NCBI GenBank assembly: GCA_028695495.1 | Contig: JAQVIX010000007.1 | Location: 1 to 60,928, forward strand | From: Candidatus Cloacimonadota bacterium | Lineage (GTDB): Bacteria > Cloacimonadota > Cloacimonadia > Cloacimonadales > Cloacimonadaceae | DNA: 60,928 nucleotides | Direction of reading: 5' to 3' | Shown here: positions 51,906 through 60,680 of the stretch, piece after piece | Numbering within the stretch: position 1 is the stretch's first letter | How the letters are laid out: every line of letters begins with the position of its first letter | Notes under the pieces: model-generated | What the model was told of the DNA's origin: nothing | Database searches by the model: none | Seen by the model: the letters and a program-made list of their open reading frames with translations, nothing else | Translations under genes and position numbers: made by a program

Positions 51906-52635
51906 TTACAATGTTTTGTCCCGTCATCCAGCGCGAAGCATCAGATAACAAATACACACAGAGGTTTGCCACATCCCTACTCTTCCCAAAACCCAAAGGA
52001 TAGCCTGATTCTATCTTAGACAGTTGTTCTACACCGACAGCGTCTGATAATCCAATAGTCATCTTGGTATCTGAGATAATACCGGGTGATACAAGATTTA
52101 CCCTGATATTCTTATTTGCATATTCCAGTGCCAAAGCTCTGGCACCGCCCACCAAGGCCGCCTTTGAAGCCGCATAAGATATCATACCCGCCGAAGCCAC
52201 TTCACTCGTTACAGAAGAGATAAATACAATGCTCAAATCGTCTTTAACATGGTTTGAATTTTTTCCCAAATGCTTTGAAATCTCAAAGGCTGAAATCACG
52301 TTTAAATCAAAACTTTTTTGAAAATGAACCGGTTTCAGGGTCTGGATCGGAGATAAAATCTGCATCCCAGCCGAATGGATAAATCCGGATATTTTACCAT
52401 GTTCACTTACAATCTTGTTTACTAAACCTGAAATAGCTTCAAAATCTGTAATATCCTGCGTATAAAAAGCGTGATCCCCTTTTTTCAAAAGCGCCAAGGT
52501 CTCTCTCAGAGCTTTTTCATTTCTGCCAATTAATTGCAAATTGGCCCCTTCTTTACTGCATAAAATGGCGCAGGCACGACCAATTCCGGATGACGCACCC
52601 GTTATGATTATGTTCTTGCCGGATAGTTTCTTCAT
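51880..52635 (-). CDS. short-chain dehydrogenase/reductase (FabG-like)
   Basis: The 251-aa SDR has IIITGASSGIGRACAIL, the NNAG-equivalent HSAGMQ, catalytic SSVTSE and YAASKAALVGG, and the C-terminal GQNIVIDGGYSV. FabG-like; probably a beta-ketoacyl thioester reductase of the acyl branch, second of two such genes in this operon. It ends within the start region of the acyltransferase gene. Confidence 0.88.
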   Translation of the reverse strand: MKKLSGKNIIITGASSGIGRACAILCSKEGANLQLIGRNEKALRETLALLKKGDHAFYTQDITDFEAISGLVNKIVSEHGKISGFIHSAGMQILSPIQTLKPVHFQKSFDLNVISAFEISKHLGKNSNHVKDDLSIVFISSVTSEVASAGMISYAASKAALVGGARALALEYANKNIRVNLVSPGIISDTKMTIGLSDAVGVEQLSKIESGYPLGFGKSRDVANLCVYLLSDASRWMTGQNIVIDGGYSVR

Positions 52636-52644
52636 TTAATTGTT

Positions 52645-53706
52645 TTACATCTCAACTATATCTGGTACAATAATATGATCTGTTTTCATAAAAGCACTAC
52701 CCCAGGATAGGCCACCGCCAAAACCACTCAATACAAGATTTAAGTTTTTATTTTGCAAATCATTTTGAAGCTCGGACACCATGGTAAGCGGAATCGACAC
52801 AGCGCTGGTATTGCCATAGTTGTACAAACTATAGGGCGCTTTCTCTTTGGGAAATTTTAGTTTCTTTAGGAAAAAATCTGTCATGAGTTTGTTAGCTTGA
52901 TGTAAGACCATATAATCTATCCCGTTTTCATCAATACCGGCAAATTGCATCAGATTTTTTATGTCTTTGGGCACCTCACGCATTGTAAAATTAAACACTT
53001 CAAGCCCGTCCATATAAAGCTGTTCTTTGTTTCTGACACTTCCGTCCGGAAACTTATCTGCTTTCAGGGTCTCACCCGAGCTGGGCATTCTGTATGCCCC
53101 ACCTTCAATCCACAATACTTCAAAAGAACCACCATCTGAATTAAGCGAAAAGTAAGACCGGGGAAAGCCCGGAGTCTTTTCAATCAAAGTGGCAGTGGCT
53201 CCATCTCCAAATAAAAGAGAAGTCGCCCGATCTTCAAAAGAAATGATTTTTGTTAAAGTTTCGCCTACAAGCAATAAAACCCGGTTTATCCCTTCTTGAC
53301 TGCAGTAGGCAAAAGCGGTAGAAAGACCATATACATAGCCGGAACAGGCCAGATTGATATCAAAGGCAGCACAAGATTTACTGAGCCCCAGGCGATTTTG
53401 CAAAATGGGCGCAGTAGCCGGTTGTAGATAATCCGGAGTTTGGCTCATGAATATCAATAAGTCTATTGAGGAGCGATCAATACTCATATCATCCAACAAT
53501 TTTTCTGCCGCATGGAAACATAAATCTGATGAGCATTGATCCGGCTCAGCCATCCTGCGGAACCTGATGCCCGTTGTCTTGATGGCGTTTTCAATCTCCT
53601 GTACGCTAAACAGCTCTCCCTGCATATCCTGATTATCGATAATCCGCTTGGGAACAGCCGCCGAGATCCCTTTGATTGCTACATCTTTGTAAGTAATTAA
53701 GCTCAT
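52645..53706 (-). CDS. 3-oxoacyl-ACP synthase III-like enzyme
   Basis: The 353-aa thiolase-fold protein has the triad Cys in INLACSGYVYGLS, His in MVLHQANKLM and Asn in YGNTSAVSIP. The N-terminus ISAAVPKRIIDNQDM matches the KAS III branch seen in glycan loci rather than housekeeping FabH. It overlaps the AMP-ligase gene by 4 nt. It would extend a starter acyl group on one of the two acyl carrier proteins. Confidence 0.88.
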   Translation of the reverse strand: MSLITYKDVAIKGISAAVPKRIIDNQDMQGELFSVQEIENAIKTTGIRFRRMAEPDQCSSDLCFHAAEKLLDDMSIDRSSIDLLIFMSQTPDYLQPATAPILQNRLGLSKSCAAFDINLACSGYVYGLSTAFAYCSQEGINRVLLLVGETLTKIISFEDRATSLLFGDGATATLIEKTPGFPRSYFSLNSDGGSFEVLWIEGGAYRMPSSGETLKADKFPDGSVRNKEQLYMDGLEVFNFTMREVPKDIKNLMQFAGIDENGIDYMVLHQANKLMTDFFLKKLKFPKEKAPYSLYNYGNTSAVSIPLTMVSELQNDLQNKNLNLVLSGFGGGLSWGSAFMKTDHIIVPDIVEM

Positions 53707-55040
53707 ATTCTTACCTTTTTAAAGCGCTCACTTATCCCTACTCCATCAACAATTTCAACGAATGCAGGAATTTTATAAGACTCTAATCTGTTTTTGCAGA
53801 ATTCTCTTATTCTGCGTTTAAGATCATTTAACGATTCATCTTCGATCAGGCTAACTCGGGCAGCCACGATAGACCCCATAAAAGGATTAGTTTTTGAAAA
53901 GACCGCAACATCCGCAACATTTTCCATTTGTTGTAACACCGCTTCCACCTCTGCCGGATATACTTTTTGCCCTCCCACATTTATTATGTCCGTTACCCTA
54001 CCGAGTATTTTGATCCACTCTCCATCGATTTCCACCTTATCCTGAGTATTAAACCATCCTTCAGAATCAAATGGACTATCGGCGTTCAGATAACCCAACA
54101 TGGCTGACTTTGCTTTGATGAAAAGAATATCATCAATAATCTTAGTTTCAAATCCTTCGCCACCCACTTTGATCCATAATGAATCATCAGATTTGGACTT
54201 AGACCTCATAATCCCCAACTCTGACAAGCCGTAGGTTTGTTTAAAACGAACATTAGGCAGAGCTTGGTTTATTCTCTTTAGGACGCTTTCGGACATAGCC
54301 TCTGTCCCGTATGTGATCAGCTTCAGAGATGATAAGTCATATTTTTGAATAACACCAGATATAATCATAAGGTTTAAAAAGGATGGTGTTGTTGGCAACA
54401 ACTCAACCCTGTGCTCCTCTATCAGGGAGCAAATGGCTTCTGGAGTCCTTACTTGGGGAATCACTATGGTTCCGCTATTTGATAGGACATGAAATAATGT
54501 ATTAAACCCACCAATGTGATCGAACAACAAAAAGGAAATTGTTCTCAGTGAATCTCGTTGTAGCTTATATTTTTCTAACATGGGAACTAGGTCATGTAAT
54601 GCTGCCTTACTTTTCCCAGTTGACCCAGAAGAAAAAAGTATTAGCCCTGGATTCCCCGTATCTTTTATCTTACTCAGCAAATTGTGTTTAGTCTCATCAA
54701 AATACTTTGCTTTTAGTATCTTAGGAGTATTCTCCGCCAAATCTATCTCATAATCGATTTGGGCAATTTGATAAAACTCATCTATGTTGGTTACGGCATG
54801 GCTTATAGGCACAAGAATACAGTCCCTCTGAATCAGTCCAATCATAAAAGAAATTGATTCAACAGAAAAATCAGCTTTGATTGCAACAATACTTCCGGGA
54901 ATGACATTGTCACTTATATGAGCATTTGCTTTGCTAATTTCTCTTAAAAGAGTAGCATAAGTAAACGAACTATCTTCTGAAATAATCGCCAGCATATCCA
55001 AATTGGACTGAAAGCGCTCAAGCATAAAATCCAAGTTCAT
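53703..55040 (-). CDS. acyl-AMP ligase (ANL superfamily)
   Basis: The 445-aa adenylating enzyme has the P-loop-like GLILFSSGSTGKSKAALHD (about 134-152), KQTYGLSELGIM, and the hinge/C-terminal GRVTDIINVGGQKVYPAEVE with the catalytic-Lys region near ESYKIPAFVEI. It activates an acid as acyl-AMP for loading on an acyl carrier protein. Slightly short for the family but complete. It is between KAS III and reductase genes and joined to both by 1-4 nt overlaps. Confidence 0.88.
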   Translation of the reverse strand: MNLDFMLERFQSNLDMLAIISEDSSFTYATLLREISKANAHISDNVIPGSIVAIKADFSVESISFMIGLIQRDCILVPISHAVTNIDEFYQIAQIDYEIDLAENTPKILKAKYFDETKHNLLSKIKDTGNPGLILFSSGSTGKSKAALHDLVPMLEKYKLQRDSLRTISFLLFDHIGGFNTLFHVLSNSGTIVIPQVRTPEAICSLIEEHRVELLPTTPSFLNLMIISGVIQKYDLSSLKLITYGTEAMSESVLKRINQALPNVRFKQTYGLSELGIMRSKSKSDDSLWIKVGGEGFETKIIDDILFIKAKSAMLGYLNADSPFDSEGWFNTQDKVEIDGEWIKILGRVTDIINVGGQKVYPAEVEAVLQQMENVADVAVFSKTNPFMGSIVAARVSLIEDESLNDLKRRIREFCKNRLESYKIPAFVEIVDGVGISERFKKVRI

Positions 55041-55744
55041 TAAAAAATACCTCCTAAATATATTATCTGTCCAGTTATTGATGATGATAAGTCAGAAATA
55101 AAGAAATCAATTACGTTTGACACATCTTCCATTGTTGCAATATTCTTTAGCGCTTGTCTTTTGATTAAGTCATCAATTTTATCTTTGCCCACATTTTTAA
55201 TAAGGTCTGTATATATGGGGGAAGGGCCTATAGCATTGCATGTAATCCCGTAGGTAGCAAATTCTTTGGCAAATATTTTAGTTAACTGCTCTACTGACGC
55301 TTTTGAGGCTGCATAGGCTGATTCCCCCTCCAGATTCAAAGGCGCTGCAACGGATGAAAAGTTAACAATTCTGCCTCTTTTATTTTTAGCCATGAATTTT
55401 GCCACTTCTCTGCTCATTGAGAATGTGCCAAACACATTTGTTTTAAACACTTTTTCAACCGTAACCTGAGGTGTAAGCAAACTATGGTTCATTGAAGCCA
55501 CACCTGCATTGTTTAGAAGATAATCAATACGTCTATGTTTTTTTAAAACGTTAGATACCATCTTAATTACGGATTTTTCATCTGTCACATCCACCTCAAA
55601 ATGATAATAGTTTGGATGTTTCAAATCACTTTCACTTCGGGAACAGCCACACACTATCATGTTTTTGTCTAAATAATACTCTGACAAATAACGACCTATC
55701 CCTTTTCTTGTTCCGGTAATAAATATGACACGTTGATCAATCAT
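55040..55744 (-). CDS. short-chain dehydrogenase/reductase (FabG-like)
   Basis: The 234-aa SDR has IFITGTRKGIGRYLSEYY, LLNNAGVASM, SSVAAPLN and YAASKASVEQLTK, ending SITGQIIYLGGIF. Likely ketoacyl reductase of the acyl branch; sits between the ligase and two acyl carrier protein genes with 1-4 nt overlaps. Confidence 0.88.
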   Translation of the reverse strand: MIDQRVIFITGTRKGIGRYLSEYYLDKNMIVCGCSRSESDLKHPNYYHFEVDVTDEKSVIKMVSNVLKKHRRIDYLLNNAGVASMNHSLLTPQVTVEKVFKTNVFGTFSMSREVAKFMAKNKRGRIVNFSSVAAPLNLEGESAYAASKASVEQLTKIFAKEFATYGITCNAIGPSPIYTDLIKNVGKDKIDDLIKRQALKNIATMEDVSNVIDFFISDLSSSITGQIIYLGGIF

Positions 55745-56022
55745 TTTATTTGCTCGTTAATAAATTCTGCTAATGTGGCAATCGTACGGAAGGGGCTTTG
55801 TTTGCGGGACATTGCAGATTCAGAGGTCAAAGATATTTCGATATCGTTATCCAAAAAATGAGATTCTAAATCAATTACAATGTTTACCAAGCCCATTGAA
55901 TCTAGAACAGCATTTTTCCCGAAAAGGACAGTTTTTACATCAATATCAGATCCTGTACCTTGAGACTCAAGGTACTCAGAAACTATTGATATTATTGACT
56001 TTGTAATTTCGTTTATTGTCAT
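55741..56022 (-). CDS. acyl carrier protein
   Basis: The 93-aa acidic helical protein has the phosphopantetheine motif AVLDSMGLVNIVIDLE with Ser at about residue 42. Overlaps both neighbouring genes by 4 nt. A dedicated carrier for the glycan acyl group. The C-terminal part (SRKQSPFRTIATLAEFI) is typical of ACPs in such specialised operons. Confidence 0.9.
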   Translation of the reverse strand: MTINEITKSIISIVSEYLESQGTGSDIDVKTVLFGKNAVLDSMGLVNIVIDLESHFLDNDIEISLTSESAMSRKQSPFRTIATLAEFINEQIK

Positions 56023-56240
56023 TTTTGAAGCTCCATAATTTTATTGTAAAGATCTTCAATAGTATTTAGAGCATCAAAATCCACTCTTGGAATCGTTATA
56101 TCATATTTATCATTTATCATCGCCAATAACGCAAGAGCTGCTAATGAATCCCATTCTTCATAGTTTCTGAAACTATCTTCAGGCACTATAGAATCTTCTT
56201 TCTCGATAGCTTCAGCTAAAAGGTCAATGAATTTTTCCAT
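56019..56240 (-). CDS. acyl carrier protein
   Basis: The 73-aa acidic four-helix protein has EEWDSLAALALLAMI, the attachment Ser in WDSL at about residue 31. It is the first gene of the tight acyl operon (56240 to 51880). Two different ACPs in succession suggest that priming and elongation, or loading and transfer, are handled by separate carriers. A ribosome site AGGAG lies just upstream (plus-strand CTCCT near 56246). Confidence 0.9.
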   Translation of the reverse strand: MEKFIDLLAEAIEKEDSIVPEDSFRNYEEWDSLAALALLAMINDKYDITIPRVDFDALNTIEDLYNKIMELQK

Positions 56241-56278
56241 GATGTACTCCTAATTGTTTTAATTTAGCATTTTAATAG

Positions 56279-57811
56279 TTAAAATCTTATTCCCGCATTC
56301 ATAATTCTCGAGTTTTTTACCGGATTATAGAGCACCCTAAACCTTACCTTGTCACTATCTTCTGAATCATAGACCAGCTCTTCAACGTTGGAAGAAAGCC
56401 AGTAATTATGTTTTGCGTTTAGATCCTTATCAACACCTACTTTTGAAGATCCATAATAGCCAGGATGAGAATCAGGGAGCAAACTTATGATTATTTTGTC
56501 TTTACTCAAAAAATTATTGAAATTTACAACTGGATTGCCATAATCAAAATACACCTGAACATAATTTGCTTGTGTCTGGACACAATACCTTGTGCTTCCA
56601 TGAAAAAGGTTGTAGTCAATCAAAGGAGAGGAGGCCAGAGTTGAAATAGCGTATGTGTTTTGTACAAAATCGTTATTATGAATATGAGCATTACCATAAA
56701 CCGGACGTATGCCAACCCAGTTTAGTGCAATATAATTATCGTGAATATCATAAACATGGTCATTGATTAGCAGGTTGTCATGGTTGCGAATCATGATATT
56801 TTTAGAAATTTCTGCATCTCCGGTAAAATAACATGCTCTATTTTTAAAATCCCGCACAATATTATTTTCAAACCTTGCATGAGATCCAGTAAATACAAAA
56901 GCAGTTTCACCCTGTTTAAACACCATATCGTTGACTGAAATTGCCCCAACGGGTCTGTTTAGTCCGTCAATACATGAGCTTATAACGCCATTTCTAAATT
57001 CAATCTCATCGGCTCCGTTAAGCGTAATTTTCTGAAAACGTTTCAACTCTTCTCGCGTTGCTTTATTTGAATCAAAAAACCTATCTGACACATCTATTTT
57101 CCATCTATCGCCTTGAACAGGTGTGCTTACTTCATTATGGAAATCTAGTCTTACACCTTCATCTATCAAAATAAAACACCTATTTTCAATTTGAGCTCTA
57201 CCCATTAAGATAGTATCATTTTTGATAATATAAGTGTGATCTTCTTTAAATATAAAATCTTCTAATTGAGTCTGCGGCAAATGAGTTTCGGGATATAGCT
57301 CTATGTTCAAAACTTCTTCACTTTGAATAGCAGATTTTGAATCATCTATTTTGATATTATATATGTATCGAACACCCCAGCCTTCTTGGTATATTACTAA
57401 ATTATAAGTCCCAACCTTTTGTTTTTCAATAGAAAAATTTCCATCGGCTGACGTTTGTGTAATATACAGTGCTTTTTGTGTTCTATGATCAAATTCTGTT
57501 TGTTGGTTTATCTGTAAACCAATGTTAGAATACTGGTAATTAAGCCTGATAAGAGTCGTATCCAAGTCTGCTAATTCATAAAGAGCTACAGTAATACCTG
57601 AAAAATCAATGGGGTCGAAGGAAGGATTATCAGTGTCGTTGACGAGGATTACTCGCCCGCTGAGAGAGCCGGTTTTTGGTTTAGTCGTACTATTGCAGGA
57701 GGTCAAAGTGAAAAGGGAAAGGTGAAGGGTGATGAGAAGTAGAGTGAAAAGTGAAGAGGGAAGGGTGAAGGGTGAAAGGTGAAGGGTGAAGAGTGGTTTA
57801 ATGTTTTTCAT
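56279..57811 (-). CDS. lipoprotein with beta-helix repeat region
   Basis: The 510-aa protein has a hydrophobic N-terminus ending in a lipobox LTSC (Cys about residue 39), then a carboxypeptidase-regulatory-like beta sandwich (GSLSGRVILVND, SADGNFSIEKQKVGTYNLVIY) and a right-handed parallel beta-helix (about 190-510; ARFENNIVRDFKNRACYF, AHIHNNDFVQNTYAI). Unusual: the signal peptide (HLSPFTLPSSLFTLLL and similar) is translated from a low-complexity repeat array. Probable cell-surface or periplasmic carbohydrate-related protein. Starts at ATG 57809-57811, overlapping the four-helix gene by 14 nt. Confidence 0.78.
   Translation of the reverse strand: MKNIKPLFTLHLSPFTLPSSLFTLLLITLHLSLFTLTSCNSTTKPKTGSLSGRVILVNDTDNPSFDPIDFSGITVALYELADLDTTLIRLNYQYSNIGLQINQQTEFDHRTQKALYITQTSADGNFSIEKQKVGTYNLVIYQEGWGVRYIYNIKIDDSKSAIQSEEVLNIELYPETHLPQTQLEDFIFKEDHTYIIKNDTILMGRAQIENRCFILIDEGVRLDFHNEVSTPVQGDRWKIDVSDRFFDSNKATREELKRFQKITLNGADEIEFRNGVISSCIDGLNRPVGAISVNDMVFKQGETAFVFTGSHARFENNIVRDFKNRACYFTGDAEISKNIMIRNHDNLLINDHVYDIHDNYIALNWVGIRPVYGNAHIHNNDFVQNTYAISTLASSPLIDYNLFHGSTRYCVQTQANYVQVYFDYGNPVVNFNNFLSKDKIIISLLPDSHPGYYGSSKVGVDKDLNAKHNYWLSSNVEELVYDSEDSDKVRFRVLYNPVKNSRIMNAGIRF
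57706..57796 (+). repeat. array B-left, GTGAAGGG-type word
   Basis: About 90 bp of degenerate GGTGAAGGGTGAAAG words, without C on the plus strand. It is inverted relative to the array at 58157-58210 on the other side of four-helix gene B. It encodes residues 6-35 of the lipoprotein on the minus strand. Confidence 0.9.
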
Positions 57812-58160
57812 TGAGGTTTGCCTTTGCCTTCTTGATAATAGCTGTTAAGATATTTTGGATGGATATAGCCTCTTGTTTCAGTTTATTGTCATTCTGGATA
57901 TATCCGCTTCTCTCTAATAATTCAAGCCAATATTCGGTTTCACCTGCTTCTTTCAAGGAAATCTGTACTTTGGCGATAAACTCTCTTTTTGAAATAGATA
58001 ATTCTGCTTCCTTCAGATTAGCACCTATAGAAGTAGCGGATCTCAAAAGTTGCTTTGACATCACATATTCTTTCTTGCTATCAACCAAATATTTGTGAAG
58101 TTCAATTATGTCCAAAGCAAACTCCACGGATCTATCGAAAATCGGATTCTCTTTCTTCAC
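57798..58160 (-). CDS. four helix bundle protein (23S rRNA IVS type), copy B
   Basis: The 120-aa protein has FDRSVEFALDIIELHKYL, then QLLRSATSIGANLKEAELS, LKEAGETEYWLELLERSGYI and KAIIKKAK-like helix 4. It is divergent from copies A and C (roughly a quarter identical by eye). Its start is GTG (58158-58160) and lies inside the repeat array, so the array provides the start codon. It is between rfbA and the lipoprotein gene, with no functional link to either. Confidence 0.9.
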   Translation of the reverse strand: MKKENPIFDRSVEFALDIIELHKYLVDSKKEYVMSKQLLRSATSIGANLKEAELSISKREFIAKVQISLKEAGETEYWLELLERSGYIQNDNKLKQEAISIQNILTAIIKKAKANLNEKH

Positions 58161-58210
58161 TTTTCACCCTTCACTTTTCTTTTCACTTTTCCCTCTTCAC
58201 CTTTCACTTG
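58157..58210 (+). repeat. array B-right, CACTTTTC-type word
   Basis: About 54 bp of CACTTTTCACCCTTCAC-like words, the reverse complement of array B-left. It supplies the GTG start of the four-helix gene and the last codons and TGA (58197-58199) of rfbA (SER, stop). Confidence 0.9.
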
Positions 58211-59069
58211 TTTCCGCAAGTTTGAGAAGATATTCTCCATATCCGCTTTTACGAATAGGTTCAGCGAGCCTAAAAAGCTGCTCTTTATTAATGAATCCTT
58301 TGCGGTAGGCGATTTCTTCGATGCAAGAGATCTTGAGCCCCTGACGGCTTTGAATGACTTCTACAAATTGGGAGGCTTGCAAAAGGGAATCAAAGGTTCC
58401 GGTATCGAGCCAGGCAGTGCCACGCCCAAATTCCATGACTTTGAGGTTGCCTTGTTCCAAATATACTCTATTGACATCGGTAATCTCATATTCGCCGCGT
58501 GCAGAAGGTTTAATCTCATGCGCAATCATAATAACACTATTGTCGTAATAGTAGAGTCCGGGGACGGCATAGTGTGATTTGGGTTGTTTGGGCTTTTCCT
58601 CTATGCTGAGCGCTTTTTTATTCTTGTCAAATTCTACTACGCCATAGCGTTCAGGATCATGCACTGGATAAGCAGTGATGATGGCGCCATCGGGGTTGGT
58701 GCAAGCTTCCAGCCTTCTGGGTAAATCGGCGCCGTAGAAGATGTTGTCGCCAAGGATAAGGCAGACATTGTCATCGCCTACAAAGTCTGCGCCGATTACA
58801 AAAGCCTGTGCCAAGCCATTGGGCACTTCCTGCACCTTGTACTCAAAGTGCATACCGAGTTGGCTACCATCGCCTAAAAGTCGCATAAAACCAGCTTGGT
58901 CTTCCGGAGTTGTGATAATCAGAACTTCCCGTATGCCAGAAAGCATCAAAGTAGAAAGCGGGTAATAGATCATCGGTTTATCATAAACCGGCATAAGCTG
59001 TTTACTAACTGAAATGGTAAGGGGGTGAAGACGGGTACCGGCGCCGCCGGCGAGAATGATGCCTTTCAT
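58197..59069 (-). CDS. rfbA: glucose-1-phosphate thymidylyltransferase
   Basis: The 290-aa nucleotidyltransferase begins [18 protein letters not shown] and has [42 protein letters not shown] and [10 protein letters not shown], all diagnostic for RmlA/RfbA. It makes dTDP-glucose, the substrate of the rfbB product encoded at the right edge. The last three residues are repeat-derived, so a short natural C-terminal extension may have been replaced. Confidence 0.95.
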   Translation of the reverse strand: MKGIILAGGAGTRLHPLTISVSKQLMPVYDKPMIYYPLSTLMLSGIREVLIITTPEDQAGFMRLLGDGSQLGMHFEYKVQEVPNGLAQAFVIGADFVGDDNVCLILGDNIFYGADLPRRLEACTNPDGAIITAYPVHDPERYGVVEFDKNKKALSIEEKPKQPKSHYAVPGLYYYDNSVIMIAHEIKPSARGEYEITDVNRVYLEQGNLKVMEFGRGTAWLDTGTFDSLLQASQFVEVIQSRQGLKISCIEEIAYRKGFINKEQLFRLAEPIRKSGYGEYLLKLAETSER

Positions 59070-59085
59070 GAAGATAGTCCTTGGT

Positions 59086-59143
59086 GATTAGTTCTTAGTG
59101 CGTGGTGCTTTGTTCTTAGTTCTTAGTTCTTAGTTCGTGGTTA
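59086..59143 (+). repeat. array C-left, TTCTTAGTT-type word
   Basis: About 55 bp of AGTTCTTAGTTCTTAGTT words with G-T-G variants. It is inverted to the array at 59544-59599. It lies upstream of rfbA and includes the TAA (59141-59143) of four-helix gene C. Confidence 0.9.
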
Positions 59144-59524
59144 GGTAGTTTTGGGCTTGTGGGAGTTGTTCTTTAGGTATTTTATGAATCCACCAATGAG
59201 CTTTTTGGTAACTTGGGTTTTTGAGATTAGTTCTTCGAATTGGGGTTTGTCCATGTATCCTGCGTCTAAGGCGACATATAAAAGAGATTCTATTTCGGAT
59301 GCGGAGCGATAAGAATAATTCAGAAATTGAATGAAGGAATTGGGCGAGCCACTATCAAATCCTTCGGCGATATTGGACATAATCGATACGGAAGCTCGTC
59401 TGATTTGATCAACAAAACCATAGTCTTTTTTTACGCTGTCGTGCAAGCATAGTCTATAAATATCAGCCACAAGTAGCCTTGCTTGCTGCCATGCTTTTAT
59501 TTCGGTAAAACTAATAATAGCCAC
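59141..59524 (-). CDS. four helix bundle protein (23S rRNA IVS type), copy C
   Basis: The 127-aa protein has FTEIKAWQQARLLVADIY, VDQIRRASVSIMSNIAEGF, FLNYSYRSASEIESLLYVALDAGYM and KKLIGGFIKYLKN. It is the closest of the three to the classic IVS-protein consensus. Start GTG (59522-59524) with no clear ribosome site, which suggests coupling to the preceding gene's translation. Flanked by inverted copies of its own repeat word. Confidence 0.92.
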   Translation of the reverse strand: MAIISFTEIKAWQQARLLVADIYRLCLHDSVKKDYGFVDQIRRASVSIMSNIAEGFDSGSPNSFIQFLNYSYRSASEIESLLYVALDAGYMDKPQFEELISKTQVTKKLIGGFIKYLKNNSHKPKTT

Positions 59525-59543
59525 TATCTAACCCATAAGTATC

Positions 59544-59599
59544 AGAACAAAGAACTAAGCACTACGAACTACGAACCAATAACTAAGCACTAAGAACTT
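59544..59599 (+). repeat. array C-right, AGAACTAAGCAC-type word
   Basis: About 55 bp of GAACTAAGCACTACGAACT words, reverse complement of array C-left. It encodes the last residues and TAG stop of the aminotransferase (KVLSA, stop). Confidence 0.9.
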
Positions 59600-60680
59600 T
59601 GCAAATCCGCTCTACATCTTTCTCCGTCAAATCCGGATACAAGGGCAAGCAAAGAACTGAATCTGCCACTCTGCGCGCATTGGGTATTTTATGCTTTGAG
59701 AGGATACTGTAATTTTTATAAAGAGAAAAGTCGGTAATCAAAGGATAGAAGTATTTGCGGGGAAAAATGTTTTGTTCTGTGAACTTGTCGTAGAGTTGGT
59801 CTCTGGTTAAAGGATATGGCTTATTTATCAATATGGGAAAATAAGCATAGTTATGCTCAAGATTAGGGGGAATGTTAAGCAACGTAATGCCTTCTATACC
59901 CCTAAGTAGCTCAATATAAAGCTCATGCCATTTCTTTCTGAGACCAATGATATTATCCAAATGCCTAAGAAGCACTAAACCCATAGCGGCTTGAGCTTCG
60001 TTCATTTTAGCGTTGGTGCCCAAAGCAACCACATCTTCATCTTCAAAACCAAAACTGCGCAAGCTGTCAATTGACTTTTTTAGTTCTGAATGGGGCGATA
60101 CAATAGCTCCACCCTCAAAAGTGTGAAAAACTTTGGTGGCATGAAAGCTAAGCGTAGATACATCTCCCCAATTTAGAATGGACTCACCATTTTCTTTTAT
60201 ACCAAAAGCATGCGCTGCGTCGTAGATGATTTGCAATCCTTTTCTATCAGCAATCTCTTGTATTGTCTTGTTTTGACAAGGTAAGCCATATACATGAACC
60301 GGCATTATCGCTGATGTTTGTGCGTCACATGCGTCTTCTATTAGCTCTGGTTCTAAATTGAACCCATTGTCTTCAATGTCTATGAATACGGGTTCCAGAC
60401 CCTTCAAAAGAATAGAATTAGCCGTGGCGACAAAGCTGTAGGGAGTGGTAATCACCTTTCCTTTTAATCCCATGGCCTGTATAGCAATTTCGAGGGCTAT
60501 AGTGCCATTATTAACTAAGGATACACTATCAGCTACGAATAAAGATTTGAGTTCATCCTCAAGCTTCTGGTGATAAACTCCAGCGTTTGTTAAATGCCTT
60601 GAATCCCATAAATTCGGGAGAAGAGCTTGGTATTCTTCCTGTGGAGGGAGATAGGGCTTGGTGACGAAGATGTTATTCAT
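59583..60680 (-). CDS. DegT/DnrJ/EryC1 sugar aminotransferase (VioA/FdtB-like)
   Basis: The 365-aa PLP enzyme has TIALEIAIQAMGLKG, TTPYSFVATANSI, IIYDAAHAFG (PLP Asp), FHATKVFHTFEGGA (PLP Lys in the SFHATK segment) and NAKMNEAQAAMGL. Between rfbB/rfbA it most likely aminates dTDP-4-keto-6-deoxyglucose (C4 for viosamine or C3 otherwise). Its start ATG overlaps repeat D-left and its stop is inside array C-right, so both ends border insertion repeats. Confidence 0.9.
   Translation of the reverse strand: MNNIFVTKPYLPPQEEYQALLPNLWDSRHLTNAGVYHQKLEDELKSLFVADSVSLVNNGTIALEIAIQAMGLKGKVITTPYSFVATANSILLKGLEPVFIDIEDNGFNLEPELIEDACDAQTSAIMPVHVYGLPCQNKTIQEIADRKGLQIIYDAAHAFGIKENGESILNWGDVSTLSFHATKVFHTFEGGAIVSPHSELKKSIDSLRSFGFEDEDVVALGTNAKMNEAQAAMGLVLLRHLDNIIGLRKKWHELYIELLRGIEGITLLNIPPNLEHNYAYFPILINKPYPLTRDQLYDKFTEQNIFPRKYFYPLITDFSLYKNYSILSKHKIPNARRVADSVLCLPLYPDLTEKDVERICKVLSA

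Noticed and set aside
57706-58210. Sequencing or assembly artefact as the source of array B
   Set aside because: The arrays are degenerate rather than exact, keep the neighbouring frames open, and the same plan occurs at three other places with different words.
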